From the NCBI GenBank assembly GCA_033032865.1, contig JAWHQI010000065.1, forward strand, positions 496,001 to 560,000: a stretch of DNA of 64,000 bases, read 5' to 3'. The position numbers and the translations under genes are program-made. The first letter of the stretch is position 1; each line of letters opens with the position of its first letter. Source of the DNA: Dactylorhiza incarnata (Eukaryota > Streptophyta > Magnoliopsida > Asparagales > Orchidaceae). Under the pieces are notes generated by a model. It made no database searches, was not told where the DNA came from, and was given only the letters and a program-made list of their open reading frames with translations. Shown here one piece after another: positions 44,001-53,659 of this stretch.

Positions 44001-47000
44001 TGATGAGTTTCACAGCAAAAGACTAGTTTCAGTAGTTTTCACATCTTATTTTTATGGTTTACACAATACTTTTTCAATATAAGGAACAATATATTTCCAT
44101 TGCTGCCTGGATTGATATGAACATCTTGGATTATTCTACTTCACCAATCAGAATTGACCTTTCTCCCAATTTCACGCTTTTTTTTACATCTATATCCTGG
44201 AAACTGTCCGGACTATGATCTCCCGGTGACCTCCCATCTTCATTTACCACTCTTTCTGGCACCATGCACAAATTATATCACACGTTGCTGAAACTAATTG
44301 GGTAGGACGAAAATTTTGAAATGGAGATTGGACTGAAAATTCTCCCCAATATCTCCCATTACTTAAAGCTTGAAGCTGATTACTGCTGAGAATTAATGTT
44401 TGATAAATCAATATGTCATGTTTATTTTATCCGCATCAATATGTCATGTGATGATTAAAGCTTTTGAGCTATTTGTCAAACACTCTAAATTAGAATCTAA
44501 TATTGTATTGATTATGTTGTGCTCCATACTCTTCTGATGACTCCATGTAGGATTTGGATATCTCTCATGGTTCTGTTCTGTATAATGTTGATGAACCGAC
44601 AGTTCGGAGTCTTAATGGCTGCAGGGTAGCTGACCAGATTCTTAGGCTTGTTCCTAATGTGGAGGTTAATTATTTCTTTCCATCATTATATTACTAGATT
44701 TTCATAATATTTAGAATTTACTAATCTTGTACTTTTTTTTAGAATTTTCGAACAACTCTCAGGTGTTTAAAGCTTTGGGCTAAGAGACGCGGTGTCTATT
44801 CAAATGTAAGATCCTTTTGGTAGCTTTATTTCGTGTAGATGAATCTAAACTTGCTACCATATTTTACCATTGTCTCGCTAGGTTACTGGATTTCTTGGGG
44901 GTGTTAATTGGGCTTTGTTGGTTGCTCGTGTCTGCCAACTATACCCAAATGCTGTATCCAGTATGTTAGTTTCTCGTTTCTTTAGAGTATATACACAGTG
45001 GCGCTGGCCAAATCCCGTGATGCTGTGTTCTATTGAAGAGGATGATCTTGGGTTTCCTGTTTGGGATCCACGTAAAAATCCAAGGGATAGAACTCATCAA
45101 ATGCCTATCATCACACCTGCATATCCATGCATGAACTCTAGTTACAATGTATCAACTAGTACTTTGCGGGTTATGAATGAACAGTTCCAGTTTGGTAACG
45201 TAGTATGTGAGGTAAGAAGTATTTATACAAGTTTAGGTAATTTTTTCCTTCACTACTCTATTTCTAACCTTTGGTCACCATCACAGGATATTGAGCTGAA
45301 TAAAGCCAGTTGGGACGCCTTATTTGAATCCTACCATTTTTTTGAGGCGTATAAAAATTACCTTGAGGTTGACATTGTTGCCACAGATGCGGATGATCTT
45401 CGCATATGGAAGGGTTGGGTGGAATCTCGATTGAGGCAACTAACTCTCAAGGTAAATTCTATCCTTTTGAGCCTCTGATCAATAGGAGATGGTGTCCATG
45501 GTTTTGATATCTTCAGGGATATTTTAGCAGTATTTTTGTGCTTTTTAATATTTGTATGCTTGTGAAATGTTTATGCTTCCTATATTTAGTTTGACCTTCC
45601 AATTCTTGATTATCATTTAACCTATATATATTTGTTATTTTTCAGATTGAACGGGACACTTTCGGGATGCTGCAATGTCACCCTTATCCCACGGAGTATA
45701 TTGACAATTCCAGGCGCTGTGCTCACTCTGCATTTTTCTTGGGATTGCAGCGGAAACAGGGGGTTAAAATTCAGGAAGGCCAGCAGTTTGATATACGTGG
45801 AACGGTAGATGAATTTAAGCATTCGGTGAACATGTATATGTTCTGGAAACCTGGTATGGAAATTAGTGTTTCCCATGTTCGAAGAAAGCAGATCCCTCCA
45901 TTTGTTTTTCCAGCAGGCTATAGACGGCCTCGGGCTACAAAACCAAACACCACCCTTCAGAATTCTGAAAAAACTAATAGTGGGGAGGAAGAGCGTGACC
46001 GGGGATCTCTAGAGAGAAAACCTAAGAGAAAAGCGAGTATTGAAGACGATGACATGAGATCAAGTTCTGCGAAACGTGCATCTGTTAGCCCTAATCAGCT
46101 AAAGACGCCATCACCCGATCATTCTAATGGCAGTCCATGCTTAAAAGCTGACATGTCGTGTGGAGTTGCAGGTGGTATGCCACCTGCTGCTACTAGCCAA
46201 GGATGGCAGACACCAGTGGTTCTCTCCGACTTGGATAGTTCTGGTGGCAGGCCATCTTGCATAGACGTAACACCGATTGAATCATCATCAGATCCTCAAA
46301 TGGGATTATTGAACCAACGGATAAAACCTAAGAGGAAAGTGAGTGTTGAAGATGATGATGATGTGAGATCAAGTCCTGCAAAACGGATATCTATTAGCCC
46401 TAATCAGCCAAAGTCGCCTCCACCGGATCATTCTAGTAGCAGTCCATGCTCTAAACCTGACATTTCATGTGGACTTACAGGTGATACACCACTGACTGCT
46501 TCTCCAAGCCAAGAATGGAGGACGCCAATTGTTCTCTCCGACCTCGACAGTTCTGGCTGTAGGCTATCTTCCACAGATGTAAAACTGAATGAATCGTCAT
46601 CAGATTCGCGAACTGGATTGTTGAACCATCGAATAAGAAGCATAGATGACTTTGGTGATCTTCATGAAAATGTATCCAGTTCTACTGACGTGGCAGGTGT
46701 TAATCCGCAGCCTGCGGAGTGTGGCTGCAGCAGTACTGCCACCGAGTCAATTCTAGATAAGGTGGAAGGTCTGGGCGCACATATCTCCCTCCAGGAAAGT
46801 GTGCCGGTGCTGCAAAATGGCTTGGTGGAAGAACTGGAGGTTCTATCTTTCCCACTTCACTTCTCATTTATATTATTCTTAATTTCTCATACTCATATTA
46901 TTACTTACTGAAGTATGCAACACTTTACTACCTTTATGTTCCATTTGTGAAGAAAAATGCTGCGGTTGGGTCAGTCATTAAGGCTCATGGCGCGGTGAGC

Positions 47001-47150
47001 TCTGATCCTGCACAGAAACCGGTTATGAGGCATGCGTTTAAATTTTTAAAATTTCATGTTTCAAAGTTTGTAGTGTTATCTTTATGCTGTCCTTTTTTTC
47101 TTTTCTGGTTTTTCTTTTGATGCAGGTTGAGCTTGACATCCACAGCCTGA
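35004..47150 (+). CDS. PAPS: Nuclear poly(A) polymerase, 12 coding exons
   Basis: It adds the poly(A) tail to cleaved pre-mRNA in the nucleus. Exons: 35004-35129, 35214-35291, 35673-35780, 36480-36542, 36621-36782, 44551-44664, 44743-44805, 44882-45211, 45287-45451, 45646-46839, 46953-47029, 47126-47150. They join in frame to 834 codons. The nucleotidyltransferase motif FGSYRLG (about residues 98-104) is followed by [10 protein letters not shown] with Asp111 and Asp113, and the third catalytic Asp166 lies in ISIDLLYA. Central and RNA-binding domains run to about residue 500 ([33 protein letters not shown]). The tail is Ser/Asp-rich with KRK...AKR nuclear signals, and ends LSLTSTA. It closely resembles Arabidopsis PAPS2/PAPS4. 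Intron 5 (36783-44550) is swollen by transposons; intron 11 has a GC donor. The tail contains a tandem duplication. No stop or frame break seen. Confidence 0.95.
36387..36410. repeat. (GTT)8 microsatellite in PAPS intron 3
   Basis: TGT/GTT repeats, about eight units, upstream of exon 4. Confidence 0.9.
37063..37259 (+). repeat. 5' LTR of the PAPS-intron Copia element
   Basis: Starts TGTTAGAGAAGAG and ends TTTCTCTACA. TATATATTTG near 37190 may be the TATA region. The only difference from the 3' LTR is C versus T in the TTTTTATTYATTTTC block. Confidence 0.95.
38107..39459 (+). CDS. Copia protease-integrase-RNase H frame with in-frame loss of reverse transcriptase
   Basis: The open frame encodes DSGASHH protease (about 38225), GAG_pre-integrase WHRRLGHAP (about 38585), CESC of the integrase finger, and the integrase core with the first two acidic residues (HSDIWGP at about 38750, VDDYSQ at about 38812). 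It then jumps near 38880 directly into RNase H sequence ([12 protein letters not shown]), which continues with [29 protein letters not shown] and CDSQAAIH. About 2 kb of integrase end and reverse transcriptase are missing without breaking the frame. The stop lies inside the 3' LTR. The GC-rich part 37273-38106 has no gag pattern that I recognise. The product could not transpose the element by itself. Confidence 0.85.
   Translation: MVPVFFSHGFVSFPAPGLGVSISGGGISCLLHSSSWILDSGASHHITPHAPSQYLASEHPPFITVANGASTPVAGSADLTLSPSLTLRSVLHVPGSSFNLLSISRLTQDLDCCVSFTSTSCIVQDRQTRRIICKGHLSNGLYLLDTSPTVLLSSISTVEWHRRLGHAPLHILRKALPDVSLHEFTCESCIYAKHHRSTFTPHPTRSAAPLDLVHSDIWGPYKIASVFGYRYFVTFVDDYSQVTWLYLLRDRSELPDVLRYLKTAPGQGLVYKPSNSPSLLAYSDADYVGSPDDRRSTTGFCTYFGGHLITWRSKKQSVVARSSAESEYRAMAAVVSELTWLESLLGDLGVRLSSPATLRCDSQAAIHIANNPVFHERTKHIEVDCHFIREKVQSKKIELEHVPATRQTADILTKALPRPLYLQFLSKLGAYDLYAPACGGVLEKRYKKPM
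39428..39624 (+). repeat. 3' LTR of the PAPS-intron Copia element
   Basis: 197 bp, preceded by the polypurine tract and followed by the ATAGT duplication. Confidence 0.95.
39973..40464. mobile_element. hAT-type MITE in PAPS intron 5
   Basis: Inverted ends CTAAGTTATCAAGGCGC and complement CTAAGTTATCAAAAGCGC; flanking 8-bp duplications TGTTCAAT (39965-39972 and 40465-40472). Internal GGCGCGCCTGAGGCGC blocks and four AATTCACTGAAAATGAGC-type copies. 492 bp, no coding sequence. The end style (TTATCAAGGCG) resembles the 15524-22612 element. Confidence 0.88.
41330..42600 (-). pseudogene. Possible decayed LINE reverse transcriptase
   Basis: The minus strand reads [20 protein letters not shown] near 42590-42530, similar to the LFADDIVLVDES segment that carries the catalytic Asp pair of plant LINE reverse transcriptases. 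A [12 protein letters not shown] phrase occurs near 41690. Stops are frequent and a MITE (41861-42292) interrupts the stretch. Weak evidence; limits are approximate. Confidence 0.35.
41861..42292. mobile_element. Second hAT-type MITE in PAPS intron 5
   Basis: Ends CTATGTTGTTAAAGGCG and complement CTTAGTTATTAAAGGCTC; exact 8-bp duplications CCTATCAT (41853-41860 and 42293-42300). Inner GGCGCGCCTGAG blocks are shared with the MITE at 39973. 432 bp, non-coding. Confidence 0.88.
42601..44550. other. Rest of PAPS intron 5
   Basis: AT-rich sequence with no gene, no element edges and no clear repeats that I can see, ending at the CATGTAG acceptor of exon 6. Confidence 0.7.
46018..46632 (+). repeat. 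102-codon tandem duplication inside PAPS exon 10
   Basis: Two in-frame units start at 46018 and 46324 (residues about 528 and 630). Both begin KPKRK and carry SxEDDD, RSSxAKR, SPNQ, PDHS and SSPC or GSPC motifs, and end LLNxRI. Each unit has its own bipartite-looking basic cluster, probably a nuclear signal. The units differ at many bases, so the duplication is not very recent. Confidence 0.9.
47030..47125 (+). other. GC-AG intron before the last PAPS exon
   Basis: Exon 11 ends ATGAG and the intron starts GCATGC; it ends TGATGCAG. Splicing here makes an Arg codon (AG+G) and the family ending LSLTSTA-stop. No GT donor nearby keeps the frame to that ending. Confidence 0.8.
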
Positions 47151-50117
47151 ACACTTGTTTCTGAATTTTTATCCGGTGAAGAAATCTGTTGCACCGGCGA
47201 GGGATGAATTGGCTGGCCGCCTTACAGGGTAAGCGTTCTATACTGAATTTGATGTCTTATGGTGTATTGTACTTTTAAATTAGTTCTGCTGAGAGAGAGA
47301 GAGTTAAAGCAAAGATTGGAAGCTGCTGCTATCGGATACGGTATTCATCTGAGCTACTATTTGATGAACGGGAGTGGGAGGGTTGTTAAGTTCTCTACTG
47401 TCTTCTTTGGCAAGAAGGTTATTGTGCCTCTTCCGACCCTTGCAGTAATTTTCTTCTTCTTTTCTTGGTCCGTTGATGTTTGTGTTCTTAGGTGTTAGAT
47501 TAGGTGTGTTTAGGGGGTTTTACTTTTTACCAAAACTTTGTTAAGTGTGTACTTTCAAAACATTTCAATACAGTGCTATGTTTAGGCTGAACATTTTTTT
47601 TATTTTCTTGTCTGGTGGTTTCTCTACAGTGACAACTCTAACAGTAGAGGTGAAGTTCGTTTATTATGGATTTTGATGATCAGGATCAAATTCGTTCAAA
47701 AAACCTAAAAGAAACTTTTTACTAATAAGTATTTACCGTTTGTTTGGGCCTTTTTAGTTTGTTGTAACTACTATATAGTGTCTATATTGAGTAAAATAGA
47801 GAAAGTAGAATGAGTGATCATTTAGGGTCCGATCGTTTCAACGGAAAATTAGAGACCTGGAATTAGAATTGGATGCCGGCATATCAGGGGTTGGTTCGAA
47901 CACATGGGGTCCCCGGTCGAAGTGGACCATTTTGACCTGAGCTGCACCCATTTGTGGACTAACTCGTGCACGCGGTGCGCATAACCACTCCTTTATTTTT
48001 AGCAGTTCCGCTCCGCATTGCGTCCACTCCCGTGACTGTAGCATCCATTCAGTGGTAATCCCATCTTTTCTCGGTTGGGAAACCTCTTCTACTAAAACTC
48101 CATTGCAATAAGTATGCATAGGTTCCGGAGAAAGTGAGCCAATTTCTCTTTCTCTCTCTATGCTCAGTGCAAATCTTTTCGCTCATGTCTTCTCGCCTCT
48201 TTAGAGAAGCTCACCGCCATCGCCAGATGTTAGACTTCACTTCGCCATTCTACTCTTCGTCAGATGTTGACTTCGCCTATCGGCTCAGCACCTTTGGAGA
48301 CTTCAGTCCCCAAGGGTTGTTCGCCTATCGGCTCACCGACTTCAGTCCCCAAGGGTTGTATTAGTTATTATGCGCCTTTTGAAAATACGTCTTGTACATG
48401 CATTTTTAGAAAAAGTGTTCAACACGGAAGCTGTAGATGTTGTCGAGATCTACAACTTTTGAGTTGACGAAGGAATGGGACAGTTAATTATTTATTATAT
48501 TTTCAACGTGCCGGAACCAAAATTCACCTTAAAATTGACTGGAGACGAGAAAACAATGCAATCACGCCAAATTATTCTACCCCAAAAGGTGCGCTTGTTT
48601 CACGGTGACACCACTATTCTTTCACGGCGAAAGCAAATCGTCCTAATTCAGGAAAGAATTGAACTCTCAAGCGGTCAAATAAAATGACAGATTTTTTTTT
48701 ATGTGGAAAATCCCAAGAGGGATGAAAAATTACGGGGCCGAGCTCAGTTCACTAGTAAAGTTTTTGATAAGACGACATACCCCCTCTTGTTTTACAAATA
48801 TTTCTATGAACGTCGCGCAAAAGATGCGCTCAATTTTGCTCCGTTCACTGCATGAATTTTCAGCTTGAATGAAGTTTTTCTTGGGATCTCTTGAATCTTA
48901 TGCCCCCACTGTGTGCAGCTCGGCGTTCACTGCATGAATTTTCAGCTTCATTGCGGTATGAATTGCTTGCGTAAGAAAATCAGAATTTCTAACGAATAAG
49001 ATCGCCTGAAAAAATATGGGGCTGGCTGCTCAGGCTCACCGAAGAAGGGACGGCCGGTGGTGGTGATCACCCACCTGAAAAAAATAATCTTCTCGTAATG
49101 CGATGAAACTTCGTAGAATTGTTTTCCTTATCGTTACGAGTCTACCCCTCGAAACAATTCTGCGATCACATCTATAAAACTAATGTAATCTTCGTTTAAA
49201 GTTGTAGATCTCGAAATATTTTGTCCCCTATATCTCCACCAAACTTCCAGCAAATTTTTCGAGAAGTAATGATAACAGTTGGACAAACAAAATGTAATAT
49301 AGCTTTGATTTACGCACTGTGACCTCCAATTGGAGTGTGGCGCTGCTGCGATCGCCTCGTGGCGAGAATTTTCTTTTTTTGCGGCGAGAGATTTTTTGTT
49401 TTCTCATTTCTTTTTCGCGCTCGTCCCGCGATTGTTGCTCAGGATGTTGTATTCGTGACTGTTTTTATTTACAGTGCTGCTTTGCGTTTTTTGACTTCCT
49501 GCTCTTTCTTTATGTTATTTGGATACCTGATAGTTGTTATAAATAGTCCTTGGTCGGACATGACATGGTTCCCCTGAGGGATTTTCCCACTATATGCCTC
49601 CCAATTTTTGGAGGCCACAGTGCGTGAGATGTGAAAATTAATTTGAATGTTGTTCTTGAGAACGCCCAACAGCTTGCGTGCGGCTCAAAGAGCTAGCCAC
49701 CATCTTACCAGAGGCTTTTGCCTTTTCATTTAAAGATTCGTTGAAAGAACGTGGTTCCTTCCCAGTCGTGAGGGGGGAAGGACCTTAGCGACCGGATGAC
49801 GTGAGCTCCCTCTCGATGTGGATGGCTGACCACCATCTTATCGGAGGTTGTCACCTTACCCTCCGAGATTTCCTCCTCCAACGTCTGTGTATGAAGTCCC
49901 AGACGGGAGCCCATAATAATTGCCCCATAGTCACGTGACTCTAATGCCGATCTCAGCCGCAACTCCACTACTTTCTCCTCGCAATATCTAGGATGCGCCT
50001 ATTATTCTAAATATGAAGTGACTAGTATGCATATGATACTTTGTTAAAAAGATTTTTAAATTCTTGTTATGCTTAGACAGATAGTTTAATCTCATTTTAT
50101 TCACCACATGCACGTCA
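47151..50117. other. PAPS 3' region and intergenic sequence, no gene seen
   Basis: The first 400-500 bp are probably PAPS 3' untranslated sequence, perhaps with an intron after 47229 (CAGGGTAAGC). At 48269-48358 a GCCTATCGGCTCA...CAGTCCCCAAGGGTTGT unit is duplicated. At 48700-48760 there is a TGTGGAAAATCCCAAGAGGG block like some Copia LTRs, and GTTCACTGCATGAATTTTCA is duplicated at about 48843 and 48925. None of this resolves into a full element or gene. Confidence 0.55.
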
Positions 50118-52096
50118 TGTAACACCCCGGTTTTGCGGAGTGGAGAGTTAACGTCGAGAAGGCGAATTTTTTTCTTGACGCACGATCGTGCGTTTTCTTA
50201 GCGCACGATCGATCCGACCGTGCGTGCTCTCTGACGGGCAAAAATGGTGTCTCTGTCATTAGTCGTGCGTTTTAACGCACGGTCGTGCGTTCGACCGTGC
50301 GTTCGGTAACAGATCCGTAAAATAGTGATTTTTGGGCGTCCGATTGGATTAGATCTTGATCGGACGACCCAAATGATTCGCTGGAGGGACTTAGGGCGTG
50401 GATGAGGGGTTATTCCCTCATTCTTTCAGGTCCTTTCTCTCTCTTAGGTTGGAGAAAGGAGAAAGGGACAAGGAGGAAGAAGAAGTAGAATCCGCCATTG
50501 TTGGAGCTTCGGAGCTCCGTTCGCCGATCCGAGACCGGCACCGCGTAGAGGACGTCGAGACGCTTCTTCTCCGTTTGTTTGCAAGCTTCTCATGGCTAGG
50601 AGGAGATCTCAAAAGGTAACGACATTTCTCCTCCCGGTCCTTAGGATGCGTGCATGGCATCCCTTACTTTTCTGCATTTTTGGCACCAGATCCGTCGAGT
50701 GGGAGAGATCTGGGTCGCCTTGGTTCAAAAGGAACCATCGGGTTGATTGAGTCCGTCCCCGACATGATTTGCACTAGAGATCCGCTCCGTTAGCGGATTA
50801 GGCATTGTGGGTGAAGCCGGATTTGCGACCGTTGGTCCGATTCGGTGATGTTGAATGACGCGCATATTAGGGGTTTTGTTAGAAATCCGATTACGACGAA
50901 CTCGTCGTTGTGATGCCCTTGTAGCTTCGTGTGGTAACGAATGTTGAGTTTTGGGCGGGGGAAATAATGTGCGGATTATGGGGCTTGTGATGCCTAGTGT
51001 TGTGCGAAGGCGCGATTGGTCTTTGTGGCCGGCTGGCTATCCCGTGGAGACTGAGATTCACGTGTGGAGAGTGTCCCGACAAGATTAGTCCCTTCGGTGT
51101 TGACTGACGAGAATGTCTGTGCTACGGATGAGTCCGGTAACGGTCGCCAGGCGAGGCAATCGGTGGACGTTGTCCCGAGTGTAAGTCCAGGGCCTTGGGA
51201 CGTTTTGTTTAAGCCAGAATTCTTAGCATCGGTTTGGTGTGCGGATGGCGGCCCGAGCATGTGAGCTGTTAGACAAGCCCGATGGCATGGTGAGCCAGGC
51301 GAGGTGGGTCTCAGCGAGAGCTCTTGGCCTTGGGCTACGATGCCCTTATGGGGAAATAATGAGTACCCTTGTGTGTGTGATGTGATGATGATGTATGATG
51401 ACGTGCTAGATTCATACGTTTTAGGGTGCCTTGGGTGAAACCCAGGTTTGCATTCATTTTGCATTGGTAGGCCCCTTTTTATTATCTGCTCAACATTGAA
51501 ACGTGGTTGATGTTTGTGACACTCATGACTGTATTTATGTTGCTTTTCTTTATGTACATTTGCATACGAAGTGCTTACTTGCAGGGTGAATTAGTTCCCC
51601 GGGGTCCGCTAGGACGGCCGGGAGGAGGGATGTTGTTACATCGTTTGTGGTCAGCCATAGCTGACCCTCGTTTACCGCTCTTTGTGATTTGGTTGCAGGG
51701 CAAGAATCGCAGGCTGGACCCAGCGCGCCGACCAAAAAGGCCTAAAGCCTCATGAAGTGCTTAGTTTGTTTTCCTGCATTACTTTCTTTATATTATGTTG
51801 TAACCGGCTTGCATGCCGAGGTAGTTTAGGGAAAACTATCTTTCCCCTTTTGTTGGGATGTCTTTTTAGTATTGAATGTTTGATGATTTGGACTTTGGTT
51901 TTGTAAGGCCTTAAGGCCAGTTGGACTCCTATGTATTGTGGACAGTCTCTGTGGTTTTAGTTTGTTTCCGCTGTGTTGTCTGAGTTTTGGGTTTGGGTAG
52001 TTAATATCATCTTTTAATACTAAAGCTGTGGCGGTTATATGCTGTGGGGTCCCGGCCGGACCCATATTATATGGTCATTACAGGGGAGGTGTTACA
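50118..52096 (+). repeat. 5' LTR of the Tekay-like element
   Basis: TG...CA ends. GCACGATCGTGC-type palindromes cluster at 50178-50306. Small open frames inside (for example near 50994-51464) recur in the 3' LTR and are not genes. Confidence 0.93.
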
Positions 52097-52331
52097 ATTT
52101 GGTATCAGAGCTAGGTTTGAGTATTCTTGCGAGGTCTAGTGTTTTTGGATCGCGTAAGAGATTGTCTACATAGGAGTATTGTGCGGGATCATGAGTATCC
52201 CTGTGTTTGAGTCTTGTGAATGGAGCTTGATGAGTCTTTTTCCTTGCTTATGCTAGGATGTTGGCGACGATGCGGGGACGTCGAGGAGGCAAGAGGAGAC
52301 TTCGGGAAGCAGTGCTACTGCTCCGGGCCTC

Positions 52332-53144
52332 ATGAATGTGGGCATGTCCTCGGCTGATTTCTGTCGCATGCTAGCGGAAGCAATGGTAGCGGCTCAAGCT
52401 GGAGCGATGCCACGGGTTCCCACGCCGGTGGTGCAAGTTACGACCCCTGTCACTCCGGCGGCTACGCCGGATACACCGGATGTCGAAGTGAGGCAAGCAG
52501 AGCCGTTTGCGGAGAGAGCTATTCCGATGGGTGATCGATTAATGAAGTACTTCTTGAGTTTCCACCCTCCGACATTCAAGGGAGTGGGCACTCCAACGGA
52601 TGCCGAAGATTGGCTTTCGAGGATCCAGGAACTCTTGAAGGCAGCTGAGACCCCAGAGGAGAGGCAGTCTCACTACGCGAGTTTCATGTTAGAGGGCGAT
52701 GCGAAGTTGTGGTGGGTGAACCATAACGGTCGCCATTTTGTTGGGCGTGTTCCGTCCATGGAGGAGTTCGGGAACGTTTTCCTCAAGCGTTATATTCCGG
52801 CCTCGACCAGGTTAGCACTGCAGCGGCAATTTTTGCATTTGGTGCAGCATGAGAAGACAGTGGATGAATATCTGCAAGAGTTCACTCGGTTGGGTCGTTA
52901 TGCGGGAACGACTATGGCAGATGATGAAGAGAGGGATAATCTCTTCTATCAAGGGTTGAGGGAAAATTTAAGGCAACCACTCATAGCCTTGAAGAATGCG
53001 GGATTTAATGAGTTGGTCGAAGCCGCTCGCACACTGGAGAGCGACTTGGAGCGAACCCAACGACGAAAGGGTTTTGCGGCAAAGCAGGGAGAAGGAAAAC
53101 CTTCTCAGTCTCAATCTCAGTGGAAGTCTGAGGGCAACAGATAA
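52332..53144 (+). CDS. Gag of the Tekay-like chromovirus
   Basis: 270 codons from ATG 52332. Retrotrans_gag pattern: FLSFHPPTFKGVGTPTDAEDW (in part, about 52552-52610), LEGDAKLWWVN (about 52690-52725), FLKRYIPAS (about 52782-52805), EKTVDEYLQEFTRLGRYAG (about 52855-52905), and a coiled basic end (LERTQRRKGF). The frame stops at 53142-53144 just after the deletion joint, so the CCHC knuckle is lost. An ATG further upstream is possible (52260). It would form particles and package RNA if expressed. Confidence 0.85.
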   Translation: MNVGMSSADFCRMLAEAMVAAQAGAMPRVPTPVVQVTTPVTPAATPDTPDVEVRQAEPFAERAIPMGDRLMKYFLSFHPPTFKGVGTPTDAEDWLSRIQELLKAAETPEERQSHYASFMLEGDAKLWWVNHNGRHFVGRVPSMEEFGNVFLKRYIPASTRLALQRQFLHLVQHEKTVDEYLQEFTRLGRYAGTTMADDEERDNLFYQGLRENLRQPLIALKNAGFNELVEAARTLESDLERTQRRKGFAAKQGEGKPSQSQSQWKSEGNR

Positions 53145-53622
53145 ACGCCACAGAAATGTGGAGTTTGCAGTGGGCGACATGGTCTACTTGAAGATCAAGC
53201 CGTTCAAGGGTGTTTCGCGGGTGCGGCGACTCAAGAAGTTGAGTCCGAGGTATTTGAGCCCGCTCGAGGTTACGGAACGTATAGGCAAAGCAGCCTATCG
53301 TTTGGCGTTGTCCGCAAAGCTGAGTGGGTTACATGATGTTTTCCATGTCTCTGTGCTGAGGAAAGCTTTGGTGGAGCCGAGCGTCGCGGTTGAAGCAGCG
53401 GCAGTGCCGGTGATGGAGGATTTGGGGGCAAGGGTTCGCCCGGTTTGCGTGGAGGATTCGGAAGTCCGGCAGTTGCGTAACAAGGAAGTCAAGCTTGTAA
53501 AGGTGCGGTGGGACAACTGCGGGCGAGACGAATTCTCTTGGGAGCGTGAGCAAGCGATGCGGGAGGATTTCCCGGAACTTTTTGCATCAGGTATGCATCG
53601 CAGTTTTCTGTTTCAGTTTTGA
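53138..53622 (+). pseudogene. Integrase C-terminus and chromodomain of the Tekay-like element
   Basis: Starting at the deletion joint, in a frame different from gag, the sequence reads VGDMVYLKIKPFKG (about 53170-53210), LSPRYLSPLEVTERIG (about 53240-53287, a GPY/F-like module), HDVFHVSVLRK (about 53332-53364) and a chromodomain-like end VKVRWDNCGRDEFSWERE (about 53497-53550). Chromodomains guide integration to marked chromatin. Without the catalytic core this piece is non-functional. Confidence 0.85.
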
Positions 53623-53659
53623 AATTTCGAGGACGAAATTCTTTTAAGGAGGGTGGAGT

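Noticed and set aside
51064..51264. Small plus frame found again at 54608-54808
   Set aside because: Identical LTR sequence in both copies; no family resemblance.
50994..51464. 156-codon minus frame, repeated at 54538-55008
   Set aside because: Lies wholly inside both LTRs of the Tekay-like element; no domain pattern; duplicates because the LTR is duplicated.
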